Below are positions 23,888 through 31,861 of a DNA stretch of 37,681 nt, in pieces. The stretch spans positions 1 to 37,681 of the forward strand of contig USIX01000004.1 of NCBI GenBank assembly GCA_900554895.1. The letters run 5' to 3'. The notes beneath the pieces are model-generated. The model did no database searches, was not told the DNA's origin, and was given only the letters and a program-made list of their open reading frames with translations. The translations under genes and the position numbers were made by a program. The stretch is from an uncultured Megamonas sp. (lineage in GTDB: Bacteria > Bacillota > Negativicutes > Selenomonadales > Selenomonadaceae). Numbering within the stretch: the stretch's first letter is position 1; the number at the start of each line of letters is the position of its first letter.

Positions 23888-24998
23888 ACTTAAATATCTA
23901 TTTTCCGGACAGGGAATGCCTTACGAAAAAGTATCCCTCATGGTAGCTGTAATCATTACCGTATTTTTAACAGTGATTTTTGGGAACAACTTTATTAAAG
24001 ACGCTCATGTTGCAGTCGTCGATTTGGATAACAGTAAATACAGCCGTGAATTCATCGACAAGATAAACGCTTCTGAATATATGCAAGTAACAGCCGTGCT
24101 GAATACGCCTACCAATATAAAAAATTTATTTTACCAAGACAAAAACATAGCCGTCATCTATCTGCCTGAGAATTTTGAAAAAAATCGCTACACTTCTGCC
24201 GCAAATAGTATCGGTGTTTTTTATGACAACACCAACACTGCACAAACAGCCGAAATCAAAGAAGCACTCAATGAAATAATAGCTGAAGACAATATCACCG
24301 CTCAATCCGTCGGCACTACAAGCCTCGTTCTGAATACGCGCAATCTGTTCAATCCTTCCTCTTCCACCAGCAATGGAGAAACCCAAGGTTTTCTGTTTTT
24401 CTTTTCTTCCATGTTTTTTGTATTTGCTACTATCGGTATGATACCGCGCTTGCGCCTCAACGGTAAACTGGCTCTCATACTAACAAACGGCACACCATTT
24501 GATTTGATTATACGGATTTTACCTTATGGAATGTGCTTGCTGACGGCTCTTTTTATCGGTATGGCCATACTGCGGCTTTGGGGAGACATGATTTTCAGCG
24601 GTCATATCCTTACATTTCTGTTTACTCAGATTTTCTATATTTTTGCCGTCGGCATATTTTCCATCACTATCGGCTGGAGTGCCGCCAACCCCGGCATTGC
24701 TTCAAGCCGCATGATACTATTCATTCCGGGCGGTTTTATTCTAGGCGGCGCCACAGGACCTGCTCCGATACTGTCGAACTGGGCTTATGCCTTTTCCCAT
24801 ATCTTTCCTCTGACATGGGAATTCCACTTTACCCGCGATGTACTAATGCGCGGCACCTCACTGCTTGATATCGGTCAGATATTCGGCGCATTTCTCATTT
24901 ATACGGCTATTCTTACAGCAGTATTCTGCACTGTTTTTTATAAAGCAAAAAATAATTTGCTCACAGCTCAATCCGTTAAGAAAGAAGTGAATATATAA
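23865..24998 (+). CDS. ABC-2 type transporter permease, 377 aa
   Basis: Inner-membrane ABC-2 permease with one N-terminal helix (about 24-41), a large external domain (about 45-170, with VAVVDLDNSKYSREF typical of ABC-2/YhgE-type proteins), then five more helices (174-193 and on to the C-terminus). It has no nucleotide-binding domain, and no ABC ATPase gene lies in the operon or elsewhere in the window apart from CydDC. It should work with the HlyD-type adaptor to export an unknown compound. The ATG at 23865 follows GAGGTAACAG; a second ATG comes immediately after. The stop overlaps the uspA-type start (TAATG). Confidence 0.87.
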   Translation: MMNSLKDELKYLFSGQGMPYEKVSLMVAVIITVFLTVIFGNNFIKDAHVAVVDLDNSKYSREFIDKINASEYMQVTAVLNTPTNIKNLFYQDKNIAVIYLPENFEKNRYTSAANSIGVFYDNTNTAQTAEIKEALNEIIAEDNITAQSVGTTSLVLNTRNLFNPSSSTSNGETQGFLFFFSSMFFVFATIGMIPRLRLNGKLALILTNGTPFDLIIRILPYGMCLLTALFIGMAILRLWGDMIFSGHILTFLFTQIFYIFAVGIFSITIGWSAANPGIASSRMILFIPGGFILGGATGPAPILSNWAYAFSHIFPLTWEFHFTRDVLMRGTSLLDIGQIFGAFLIYTAILTAVFCTVFYKAKNNLLTAQSVKKEVNI

Positions 24999-25441
24999 TG
25001 CTCCTGCAAAATATTACACTGAATAAAATTCTGGTGCCGATTGACGGTTCCAGCCAATCATACAAAGCATTATCCCATGCCGTATACATCGCTCAGCATA
25101 ATAAAGCCGTACTCACGCTTTTACACATAACAGATATTAATCATGAAGTAAGTGATTTTGAAAGAGTCAGTCTCAGCGGCTATATTCCTGAAAATATCAA
25201 AGATAAAGGATATGACCTGTTATTTAAATTACTGCGCGAAATCCCTCCAGAAATAAAAACCAATATCTGCGTGGAAATCGGAATACCGTCTGAGGTTATA
25301 GTAGAAAAAGCTCAAGACGGACAATACGATATCATCGTCATGGGCAGCCGCGGTCTAGGTAAGATAAAAAGTATTTTTCTTGGCAGCGTCAGTCAATACG
25401 TATTGCGTTATGCACACTGTCCCGTACTCATAGTGCGCTAA
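24998..25441 (+). CDS. Universal stress protein (UspA family), ATP-binding type, 147 aa
   Basis: A single Usp domain with the ATP-binding signature G-2x-G-9x-GS (GSRGLGKIKSIFLGS), the N-terminal KILVPIDGS strand and the C-terminal CPVLIVR. Such proteins bind ATP and respond to stress, but the exact role is not predictable. Its start overlaps the stop of the ABC-2 permease (TAATG), so it is the last gene of the MarR-controlled export operon, an unusual place for a Usp. A strong terminator follows. Confidence 0.93.
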   Translation: MLLQNITLNKILVPIDGSSQSYKALSHAVYIAQHNKAVLTLLHITDINHEVSDFERVSLSGYIPENIKDKGYDLLFKLLREIPPEIKTNICVEIGIPSEVIVEKAQDGQYDIIVMGSRGLGKIKSIFLGSVSQYVLRYAHCPVLIVR

Positions 25442-25447
25442 AAAAAG

Positions 25448-25473
25448 AAGCACAGTTATAATTAACTGTGCTT
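25448..25473. terminator. Terminator after the universal stress gene, possibly bidirectional
   Basis: AAGCACAGTTA (25448-25458) and TAACTGTGCTT (25463-25473) form an 11-bp perfect stem with a 4-nt loop, followed by TTTT on the plus strand. The A run before it gives a T run on the minus strand, so it may also end the convergent mtl transcript. Confidence 0.88.
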
Positions 25474-25531
25474 TTTACATTTTATATTTTATCTAGGATA
25501 GGGATAACGTTGTTGTATTTACTGAAACGCA

Positions 25532-26686
25532 TTACGCTTTAATAGCTTTATAAGCGTCAATTACTTTCTGATAAAGGGCACTTTCCTGTGTAAGACCGGA
25601 ATATTTTTCCACTGCTTTTTCAATGCCGTTTTCAGCAATGTAGCCTTGGATTTCTACGGCCTGTTCGTCTTCCTTATAATCAAAAGCATAACCTGTTGCA
25701 ATTGCTTTTGCCAGATGACTGTTGTCTAATCCGTACTGCTGCGCCAAAAGTGCAGGACCTACAAGACGGTCTTTCGCACTGAGTTTTCTGATTGGTGAAC
25801 GGCCTACGCGGACAACTTCATCATGCAGTGCTTCCAAGGAAATACGTTTGATGATTTTATCGATATAAGCTACTAAATCTTCAAATTTAAACGGATATTT
25901 TTTCGTCATTGCCATTGCTGATTCTTTCATAACGGCAATTACATCAGCCTTGATTTCCGGTACTTCCAGTGCATCAAAAATTGTTTCTTTTCCGTTGTGA
26001 TAACCAAAGTATGCTGTTGCTGCATGACCGCAGTTGAATACATACAATTTACGTTCCAGATACATGCCGAGATTTTCTACGTATTCAGCACCTTTAATCG
26101 GCTGAGCTGTAGGGTCGACCATTTTATCTTTTTCGATAACAAGTTCAAATGTAGACTGGATTTGCGGTATTCTCACACCGTTTACAGTAGTACTCAGTGC
26201 AATTCTGTCTACGGCAACATTAGGGAATGCACCGATTTCATCAAGTTCTGCTTCTGTAATAGGAGCTTTTTTATTTTCCAGCAATGCTTTTTTCAGCATA
26301 TCTGTTGCATAGAAAGCATTTTCGCAAGCCATTACATTAACTTTGCTGCCGCCGCGGTTTAAGCGTTCTTTCAAGCCTTTAGCCAGTGTAGGCGCAATTT
26401 TGTCCAGATTGTCCACGCAAACGGAAGTTGTAATAATATCAGCTTCGCAAATAGCTTCTATAGCAGCCGGTTCATCAGTTATAGAAGAAACTGCTTTTAC
26501 ATTTTCTATAACTTTCTTTTCGTAATTATTATCGATGATATACATTTCATAGCTGTGCTTTTCGTTAATATAATCGATTATCGGCTGAACAACATCAATA
26601 AAAGTCGTTTCAAAACCAGATTCAAATAATAATTCACCGATAAAGCCTCTGCCGATATTACCGGCGCCAAAATGTGCTGCTTTCAT
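25532..26686 (-). CDS. mtlD: Mannitol-1-phosphate 5-dehydrogenase, 384 aa
   Basis: Oxidises mannitol-1-phosphate to fructose-6-phosphate with NAD+. It shows the polyol dehydrogenase pattern: MKAAHFGAGNIGRGFIG NAD-binding N-terminus, SVCVDNLDKIAPTL, VMACENAFYATDMLK, and the C-terminal domain with HAATAYFGYHNGKET, including catalytic-type Lys and His residues of the long-chain polyol dehydrogenases. The length equals known MtlD. The start has GGGGGT upstream. It is the last gene of the minus-strand operon mtlR-mtlA-mtlD, 131 bp after mtlA. Confidence 0.97.
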   Translation of the reverse strand: MKAAHFGAGNIGRGFIGELLFESGFETTFIDVVQPIIDYINEKHSYEMYIIDNNYEKKVIENVKAVSSITDEPAAIEAICEADIITTSVCVDNLDKIAPTLAKGLKERLNRGGSKVNVMACENAFYATDMLKKALLENKKAPITEAELDEIGAFPNVAVDRIALSTTVNGVRIPQIQSTFELVIEKDKMVDPTAQPIKGAEYVENLGMYLERKLYVFNCGHAATAYFGYHNGKETIFDALEVPEIKADVIAVMKESAMAMTKKYPFKFEDLVAYIDKIIKRISLEALHDEVVRVGRSPIRKLSAKDRLVGPALLAQQYGLDNSHLAKAIATGYAFDYKEDEQAVEIQGYIAENGIEKAVEKYSGLTQESALYQKVIDAYKAIKA

Positions 26687-26732
26687 CTAAAATACCCCCA
26701 TTTTTACTTATAACTCAAAATTTATGCCATTA

Positions 26733-26790
26733 TGTCATCTGATGACAATAAAACAGCCTGCAGATATTAATCGCGGACTATTTTATTGTC
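26733..26790 (-). other. Two overlapping inverted repeats between mtlA and mtlD
   Basis: TGTCATCTGATGACA (26733-26747) is a perfect 7-1-7 palindrome. Overlapping it, GACAATAAAA (26744-26753) pairs with TTTTATTGTC (26781-26790) over 10 bp. The two stems share bases 26744-26747 and cannot form fully together. They could tune mtlD expression or mRNA decay. No T tract follows either one. Confidence 0.5.
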
Positions 26791-26817
26791 AATCAGAACT
26801 AACAATCTTCTTTACAA

Positions 26818-28743
26818 TCAGTCATTCGATTTTGTAAATAAAGTGTATAATGCTTCTTTATCTGTAGTATTGAAGAATTCTTCCATCTGTTCGTCACTGT
26901 ATTCGTCAAGTGCAATAGCAATGTTGGCAAGAATAGCCAGATGTTCATCGCCTTTGCCGGCAATACCGATTACCAGATGAGCCGTACCTGTGCCGAAGTC
27001 TACACCTTTCGGGAACTGCAGTACTACGATACCGGATTTTTTAACGCTTTCTTTTACGGCGTTTTCACCATGCGGAATAGCAATGCCGCGACCCATGAAT
27101 GTACTTACATCTCTTTCACGTGCAAGCATTCCTTCGATATACGGTTCGCCTACATAGCCGCTTTCATATAACAAAGTACCTGCCATTTTAATTGCTTCTT
27201 CTTTGGATACACTGTCTAAGCCCAGTTTGATATTGGCACGTTTCAATACGGTTTCTTCTTCAACGCCTTTTTGCGCCGGAGCTTCCTGTGCCGGTTTTTC
27301 TTCAACTTTAGCTTCCACATTCTGATTTTGCAGTTTGGCTAAAATAATATCAAATACATCATTTTTAATGAAATCCTGTACGAAGATATGTTCTGCCTGC
27401 GGCGAATCTTCCATAGCACGTTCAGCCAGTTTTTCATGCGAAACTACGAGCTGAGTATCTTTCGGAATATTACCGATTGCACAGTTTTTAACGGAAATAT
27501 AACCGTAACCTGCTTTTTTAAGTTTGTTTCTAAGTGCGCTAGCACCCATTGCAGAAGAGCCCATGCCGGCATCGCAAGCATACATGATGCGTTTAAGTTC
27601 ACTGCCGCTTACAACTACGTTGTCTTTCGGAAGAGAAGCGCTGCCTGCTTCGCCTTTGCTGCGAGCTTTCATGTCTTTCATATTAGCCTGAGCTGCTTCT
27701 AAAGAATCGCCATCATCTTTGGATGCTTTCAATACAGCTGAGGAAATTACAAAGGATACTGCTGTTGCTACTACAACGGCTGAAATATTGGCGAAATACG
27801 CTCCTTTCGGAGTCATTGCCAAAATAGCCAGGAAACTGCCTGGAGACGCCGGTGCAATAAGACCACCATTTAAGAAATTAAGTGTAAATACGCCAGCCAT
27901 ACCTGCCGGAATAACTGCTAATAAAAGAGACGGTTTCATGAGAACATACGGGAAGTAAATTTCATGGATACCACCTAAGAAGTGAATAATTGCTGCACCA
28001 GGTGCAGAGCTTTTTGCCATGCCTTTGCCGAATAAGCAGAAAGCAAGTAACATACCAAAACCAGGACCAGGGTTGGATTCAATCATGAAGAAAATGGATT
28101 TACCAACTTCCTGCGATTCCTGAATACCTATCGGACTGAATACACCGTGGTTGATAGCATTGTTTAAGAACAAAATCTTCGCCGGTTCAACCAGAATGGA
28201 TACAAGAGGAATAAGACCAATTGCTACGATTGTTTCAACGCCTTCACGCAGAAGTTCACTAATCGTGCTTACAACCGGACCTACAACAGCATAAGCAAGA
28301 ATTGCCAAGATACCGCCTAAAATACCGGCTGAGAAGTTGTTGACGAGCATTTCAAAACCTGTCGGAATTTTATCCTGGAACATATCGTCGAATTTTTTAA
28401 TAATCCAGCCGCCGAACGGACCAGCAATCATTGCGCCGAGGAACATAGGAATTTCCGAACCGGCAATGATACCTGCCGTCGTAATGGCACCAACAACACC
28501 GCCGCGGTGCTGATACACAATGCTACCGCCGCTGTAACCGATTAAGAGCGGAATTAACCATTTGGACATCGGCGCACCTGCCGCCGCCAAATATTCATTA
28601 GGCAACCAGCCTGTCGGAATAAATAATGCCGTGAGTAAGCCCCAGGCAATAAATGCACCGATATTCGGCATTACCATCGCACTCAGAAATCTACCGAATT
28701 TCTGCATTTTTTCCTGAGCTGCACTTGTTTTAGCTTCACTCAT
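26818..28743 (-). CDS. mtlA: PTS mannitol transporter, fused EIICBA, 641 aa
   Basis: Imports mannitol with phosphorylation to mannitol-1-phosphate. Membrane EIIC domain at about 1-345, with NNAINHG (His199) and GGIHEIYFP (Glu261). EIIB at about 384-475 with the phosphoryl Cys390 in YACDAGMGSSAMG. A charged Ala/Glu/Pro linker runs at about 478-495. EIIA covers the C-terminus with active His558 in AIPHGENAVK. Length and layout match E. coli MtlA (637 aa) rather than the split EIICB plus EIIA of many Firmicutes. The start is 2 bp after the mtlR stop, with GGAGGG inside the end of mtlR. Confidence 0.97.
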   Translation of the reverse strand: MSEAKTSAAQEKMQKFGRFLSAMVMPNIGAFIAWGLLTALFIPTGWLPNEYLAAAGAPMSKWLIPLLIGYSGGSIVYQHRGGVVGAITTAGIIAGSEIPMFLGAMIAGPFGGWIIKKFDDMFQDKIPTGFEMLVNNFSAGILGGILAILAYAVVGPVVSTISELLREGVETIVAIGLIPLVSILVEPAKILFLNNAINHGVFSPIGIQESQEVGKSIFFMIESNPGPGFGMLLAFCLFGKGMAKSSAPGAAIIHFLGGIHEIYFPYVLMKPSLLLAVIPAGMAGVFTLNFLNGGLIAPASPGSFLAILAMTPKGAYFANISAVVVATAVSFVISSAVLKASKDDGDSLEAAQANMKDMKARSKGEAGSASLPKDNVVVSGSELKRIMYACDAGMGSSAMGASALRNKLKKAGYGYISVKNCAIGNIPKDTQLVVSHEKLAERAMEDSPQAEHIFVQDFIKNDVFDIILAKLQNQNVEAKVEEKPAQEAPAQKGVEEETVLKRANIKLGLDSVSKEEAIKMAGTLLYESGYVGEPYIEGMLARERDVSTFMGRGIAIPHGENAVKESVKKSGIVVLQFPKGVDFGTGTAHLVIGIAGKGDEHLAILANIAIALDEYSDEQMEEFFNTTDKEALYTLFTKSND

Positions 28744-28745
28744 AA

Positions 28746-30827
28746 TTAACCCTCCATTACCTTTTTATATTTTTCTTTAAAGTAATTAGTATATATTTTC
28801 TCCAGTTCACCATAAATTTCCTTTGATGAACCTTCATATAAAATATCTAATAAATTTAAACTCTCTAGTAAACTTTCCGATACGTATCCTATCGTTTCCA
28901 GAGCCACCTGCTCGGCATCATCCGGAGCCAACAGTACCAGTATCGTGGATATTCTCTCTTTATTCAGCACGTATTCATTTTGCAGTTTTATCACACCGAC
29001 ATGAAGTGATTTCACTGCTTTTGATTTCGCATGCAAAATCATTAATTTGTTTAAAACCGTGCTTCCTTTACTTTCACGACTTTTCAAGTCACGGTATAAA
29101 AGGTCTCTCTCTAACTCTCCTGATATAACCTGACTCGTTTTAGCACAAAGCTCATCAATATCTTTTATTTTTATGTACTCATCATAGAAGAAATTTGTCA
29201 AAACTTCATTTATATACTTTATATATTTATTAATTCTCTCCAACCTGTATATAAGTTTATAATTGATTTTTACGCGTTCATTACTCTTTTTTAAAGCCGT
29301 GGATATATTCATCTGGTGAATAATATTCGCCTTATCATTTTCATTGAGCATAAAATCAACTACAACTACCGGAAGTTTTGCATTTTCTATCGGCACTGTA
29401 GATATGATAAACTCTACACTTTCATGTTTGTAGAAATCATAATCAACATTTACAGCCGACACGATTGCTACAATCTCCAAATTGGAAAACTCTCTTTTCA
29501 GCTGCGTTGCAAGCAATTTGGAAGTTCCTATACCCGTAGGACAAGCTACTAAAACTTTAAAATACTGCTCTTGCATGTTGGCTTCTTCCAATGCAGCCCC
29601 CAAGTGCATTGCCAAGTAAGCAATCTCCGCTTCGGGCAGCGGTGTTTTGAGCTCTTCTTCCAAAGGTCTTGCCGCTTTTTTCGCCAATGTCATCCATTTA
29701 GGATATTTTTCCTTCATTTCTTGCAGCAGCGGATTTCTTATTTCCATTTTCATTTTTATGCGCATGACGGCTGGTTTTAAATGTTTGTACAGACCAATCA
29801 GCAATCTGCTTTTTTTCAATAATGAAATACCGCTTTCCTGCTGGGCAATCTTTACTATATCCTTAGCAATTCTGATTAAATGAAAACTGCTGTACTGAAT
29901 GCCCACATTCTGCTCGTAATTGTTTCTCGCTCCTAAAAGATGCATTGTAATATAAGCTGTTTCTTCTTCCGGAATTTTTACCTGAAAAACTTTTTCAATA
30001 TTCTTTCCAATATTTTCTGCCAGGTCAAATTCCTTTTTCTGATTTATTTTCCCTAAAAAAGCAGTGTCAATTTTAATTGTTTCTCCCTTTAAAAGCCTTT
30101 GTACCGCCAATGTCAGATGAACAACAAGCCCTGAAAAAGCATTCATGGATAAATTGCTTTTTTGCTGCTGCATGGTTATCTTTACAGCTTCTTCCACTTT
30201 CTGGATAATATTCTTGTCTACCAAATCCAGTAAGAATTTATCGGCATCACTTGCCAGCTCATTTGTCTTTCTATTCTTACTGTAAAGTAAATTCAAAATA
30301 TCCTGCTCGTGAATATTCTCATAAATATGACTGATTATCGCCTTGCGTATATCCTTCTCTAAACCCTCTAAATAAACCCCCAAGCCAGGCTTTCTAACCA
30401 GGTTCATATTCATTTTCCTTATCCACGGCTCGATTTTATCCAAATCGTTGCTGATGGTTGCATCCGTTACATTTAAAAGCTGCGACAGTGCCACCAGCTT
30501 TATCGGCTCCTGCGATTTTAAGAGCTGACTTAATATAATATTGCACCGTTCTGCCGGTGAATATTCATGCTGCGTATTCACTTTTTCGGCAATCAGGTCA
30601 AGAAGCTTTTTCTTATCTTCAAAAGCGCCTATTACCCGCATTCCACTGCCGGTCTTGCGCTCCAAAGACAGATTATGCTGCACCAAAATTTTTTCCACAC
30701 TGTTCAGCTGTCTGATTACTGTCTTATTGCTAACCTGCAACTTCTCAGCAATCTCACTGGCGGTAATATAATTTTCTGTTTGTATAAGCTTATTAATTAT
30801 AAATTTTGAACGTTCATTTATTTTCAT
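28746..30827 (-). CDS. mtlR: MtlR-type PRD transcriptional activator with EIIB and EIIA domains, 693 aa
   Basis: A multi-domain activator of mannitol genes controlled by PTS phosphorylation. Two N-terminal HTH segments (about 20-45 and 108-132) are followed by PRD1 (His237, His296), PRD2 (His349, His408), an EIIB-like domain with Cys429 (LVACPTGIGTS) and an EIIA-like domain with His599 (MILHAKS). The layout matches B. subtilis MtlR, where PRD2, the EIIB Cys and the EIIA His are the known control sites. The gene comes first in the operon and is coupled to mtlA, so the activator and its target are made together. The start has AAGGA upstream. Confidence 0.95.
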   Translation of the reverse strand: MKINERSKFIINKLIQTENYITASEIAEKLQVSNKTVIRQLNSVEKILVQHNLSLERKTGSGMRVIGAFEDKKKLLDLIAEKVNTQHEYSPAERCNIILSQLLKSQEPIKLVALSQLLNVTDATISNDLDKIEPWIRKMNMNLVRKPGLGVYLEGLEKDIRKAIISHIYENIHEQDILNLLYSKNRKTNELASDADKFLLDLVDKNIIQKVEEAVKITMQQQKSNLSMNAFSGLVVHLTLAVQRLLKGETIKIDTAFLGKINQKKEFDLAENIGKNIEKVFQVKIPEEETAYITMHLLGARNNYEQNVGIQYSSFHLIRIAKDIVKIAQQESGISLLKKSRLLIGLYKHLKPAVMRIKMKMEIRNPLLQEMKEKYPKWMTLAKKAARPLEEELKTPLPEAEIAYLAMHLGAALEEANMQEQYFKVLVACPTGIGTSKLLATQLKREFSNLEIVAIVSAVNVDYDFYKHESVEFIISTVPIENAKLPVVVVDFMLNENDKANIIHQMNISTALKKSNERVKINYKLIYRLERINKYIKYINEVLTNFFYDEYIKIKDIDELCAKTSQVISGELERDLLYRDLKSRESKGSTVLNKLMILHAKSKAVKSLHVGVIKLQNEYVLNKERISTILVLLAPDDAEQVALETIGYVSESLLESLNLLDILYEGSSKEIYGELEKIYTNYFKEKYKKVMEG

Positions 30828-30841
30828 AAAATTAATCCTTA

Positions 30842-30900
30842 TTGAATAACCGGTTTCAACTCACATGTTTATTATATCGGTTTTATTGCATAAATTTCAA
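30842..30900 (-). promoter_or_regulatory. mtlR-mtlA-mtlD promoter with possible operator
   Basis: On the minus strand, -35 TTGAAA (30895-30900), 18-bp spacer, -10 TATAAT (30871-30876), about 44 bp before the mtlR start. Just downstream, 30842-30859 has an inverted repeat centred on AACCGGTT with flanking TTGA/TCAA, a possible protein-binding site in the early leader. Confidence 0.6.
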
Positions 30901-30955
30901 GTTTAAGATATATTATTAAGTCTTTAATCATTTTGGACAAAATTAAATAAATGAA

Positions 30956-30996
30956 AAAATCATATCCATTGACTGAAATCAAATGAATATGATTTT
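30956..30996 (-). terminator. Intrinsic terminator of the 108-aa gene
   Basis: AAAATCATATCCATT and AATGAATATGATTTT form a stem of about 15 bp with one mismatch. On the minus strand it is followed by TTTTTTCATTTATTT. It ends the transcript of the gene at 31006-31332 ahead of the mtl promoter. Confidence 0.8.
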
Positions 30997-31005
30997 ACAT
31001 TGTTA

Positions 31006-31332
31006 TTATAAATCTTTTAAACTGCGGATGCCGTTTTTCACATAATCCACCGGACGGCTCCAGTCCACATGCACATCGGTCGTTTCCCATAAACGAGTCA
31101 GCGCCAGTTGCAGCATTTCCGTATTTTCCAGCGGGTTAATCGTAACAGTCGTGAAATCGTGTAATGTTTCATGCGGTATCTGTATTGTTAAATCCGTATG
31201 TAAAAATTCTTCCACACGTTTCTTAGCCGCCTCATTTGCCAAAATAATATCCACCGTCTGTGTACTTTCATCGTATTCCATATATCCTAAATCATCATGA
31301 CATGAGATAGCTACACTGTATTTATTTTCCAT
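31006..31332 (-). CDS. Conserved-looking hypothetical protein, 108 aa
   Basis: A small acidic, soluble protein with no signal peptide or membrane segment. Notable are MENKYSVAISCHDDLGYMEYDE at the start and a C-terminal LALTRLWETTDVHVDWSRPVDYV. No named family is recognised. The ATG at 31332 is preceded by AAGGGATTG; a frame extension to a TTG at 31338 is not needed. It has its own promoter and terminator, so it is a single-gene unit between the mtl operon and the ncRNA/two-component region. Confidence 0.8.
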   Translation of the reverse strand: MENKYSVAISCHDDLGYMEYDESTQTVDIILANEAAKKRVEEFLHTDLTIQIPHETLHDFTTVTINPLENTEMLQLALTRLWETTDVHVDWSRPVDYVKNGIRSLKDL

Positions 31333-31367
31333 AAACAATCCCTTCTTTAATCAATAACGTTATATTT

Positions 31368-31396
31368 ATTTTAACTGAGGACATCATTATCTGCAA
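31368..31396 (-). promoter_or_regulatory. Promoter of the 108-aa gene
   Basis: On the minus strand, -35 TTGCAG (31391-31396), 17-bp spacer, -10 TAAAAT (31368-31373), about 36 bp before the start codon. Confidence 0.6.
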
Positions 31397-31438
31397 GTTA
31401 TTTCTCCCGGAATGCCGTATACATTATCCGCTAAAACC

Positions 31439-31467
31439 TTGCATAGATTTCATCTTTATGCTATTAT
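31439..31467 (+). promoter_or_regulatory. Promoter of the candidate structured RNA
   Basis: -35 TTGCAT (31439-31444), 17-bp spacer, -10 TATTAT (31462-31467). Transcription should start near 31474, about 12 nt before the closing helix of the RNA described at 31474-31713. Confidence 0.65.
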
Positions 31468-31473
31468 ATTATC

Positions 31474-31713
31474 AGTTGATAACGGAATATGCCTGCAATG
31501 TGCGTAAGTCTTTCATTATTGTCTAACCTTACTCTTTACTAAACGGGAATCTGGAAAGTGATTTCAGGGATGCTGAATCGTCTCCGAGCGAATAGCAAAA
31601 CTAAAGTCCAGGATACCCACCTGCACACGCAGGTCTAGGCAGATAAAAGATAACGGCATTATGGGCATATTAAAGAAGCATTGTTTTACTATCCAGTAAG
31701 ACAATGCTTTTTT
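31474..31713 (+). ncRNA. Candidate free-standing structured non-coding RNA, about 240 nt
   Basis: No plausible coding frame on the plus strand. The segment has a consensus promoter before it and a strong terminator at its end. Bases 31486-31505 pair with 31653-31671 in a closing helix of about 19 bp with one mismatch, one bulge and a few G-U pairs. Inside are GTCTA/TAGGC, a split stem GGG-CTGGA with TCCAG-CCC (31545-31555 with 31607-31618) enclosing TGCT/AGCA (31571-31574, 31593-31596), and a 6-bp hairpin ACCTGC-ACAC-GCAGGT (31619-31634). It is unlike tmRNA, SRP RNA, RNase P RNA or a riboswitch class I can recall. A 6S RNA or a clade-specific Selenomonadales RNA remains possible. Confidence 0.65.
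31676..31713 (+). terminator. Terminator of the candidate ncRNA
   Basis: AAGCATTGTTTTACT (31676-31690) pairs with AGTAAGACAATGCTT (31695-31709) over 15 bp with one wobble, followed by TTTTTT. This is a strong plus-strand intrinsic terminator with no coding gene directly upstream of it. Confidence 0.88.
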
Positions 31714-31861
31714 AATTTTTGGTAAAAATCTTGTAAAAAATCCTGCTATCTTATTGTTATAAATAACAAAAACTTTTATACTAATTATACATATTACGGA
31801 AGCGTTCATTTTTCCACTTTCTAAAAAATTACAGTTATTGACCCTGTACAATAACTAAATA

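Noticed and set aside
31474..31713. Identification of the RNA as RNase P RNA, tmRNA or SRP RNA
   Set aside because: The conserved cores of these RNAs are absent and the length does not fit RNase P. A short AAAGTCC run alone is not enough.
31564..31851. Minus-strand frame of 95 codons across the ncRNA and its terminator
   Set aside because: No ribosome-binding site or protein family, and it would read through the strong terminator stem at 31676-31713. The plus-strand RNA structure explains the sequence better.
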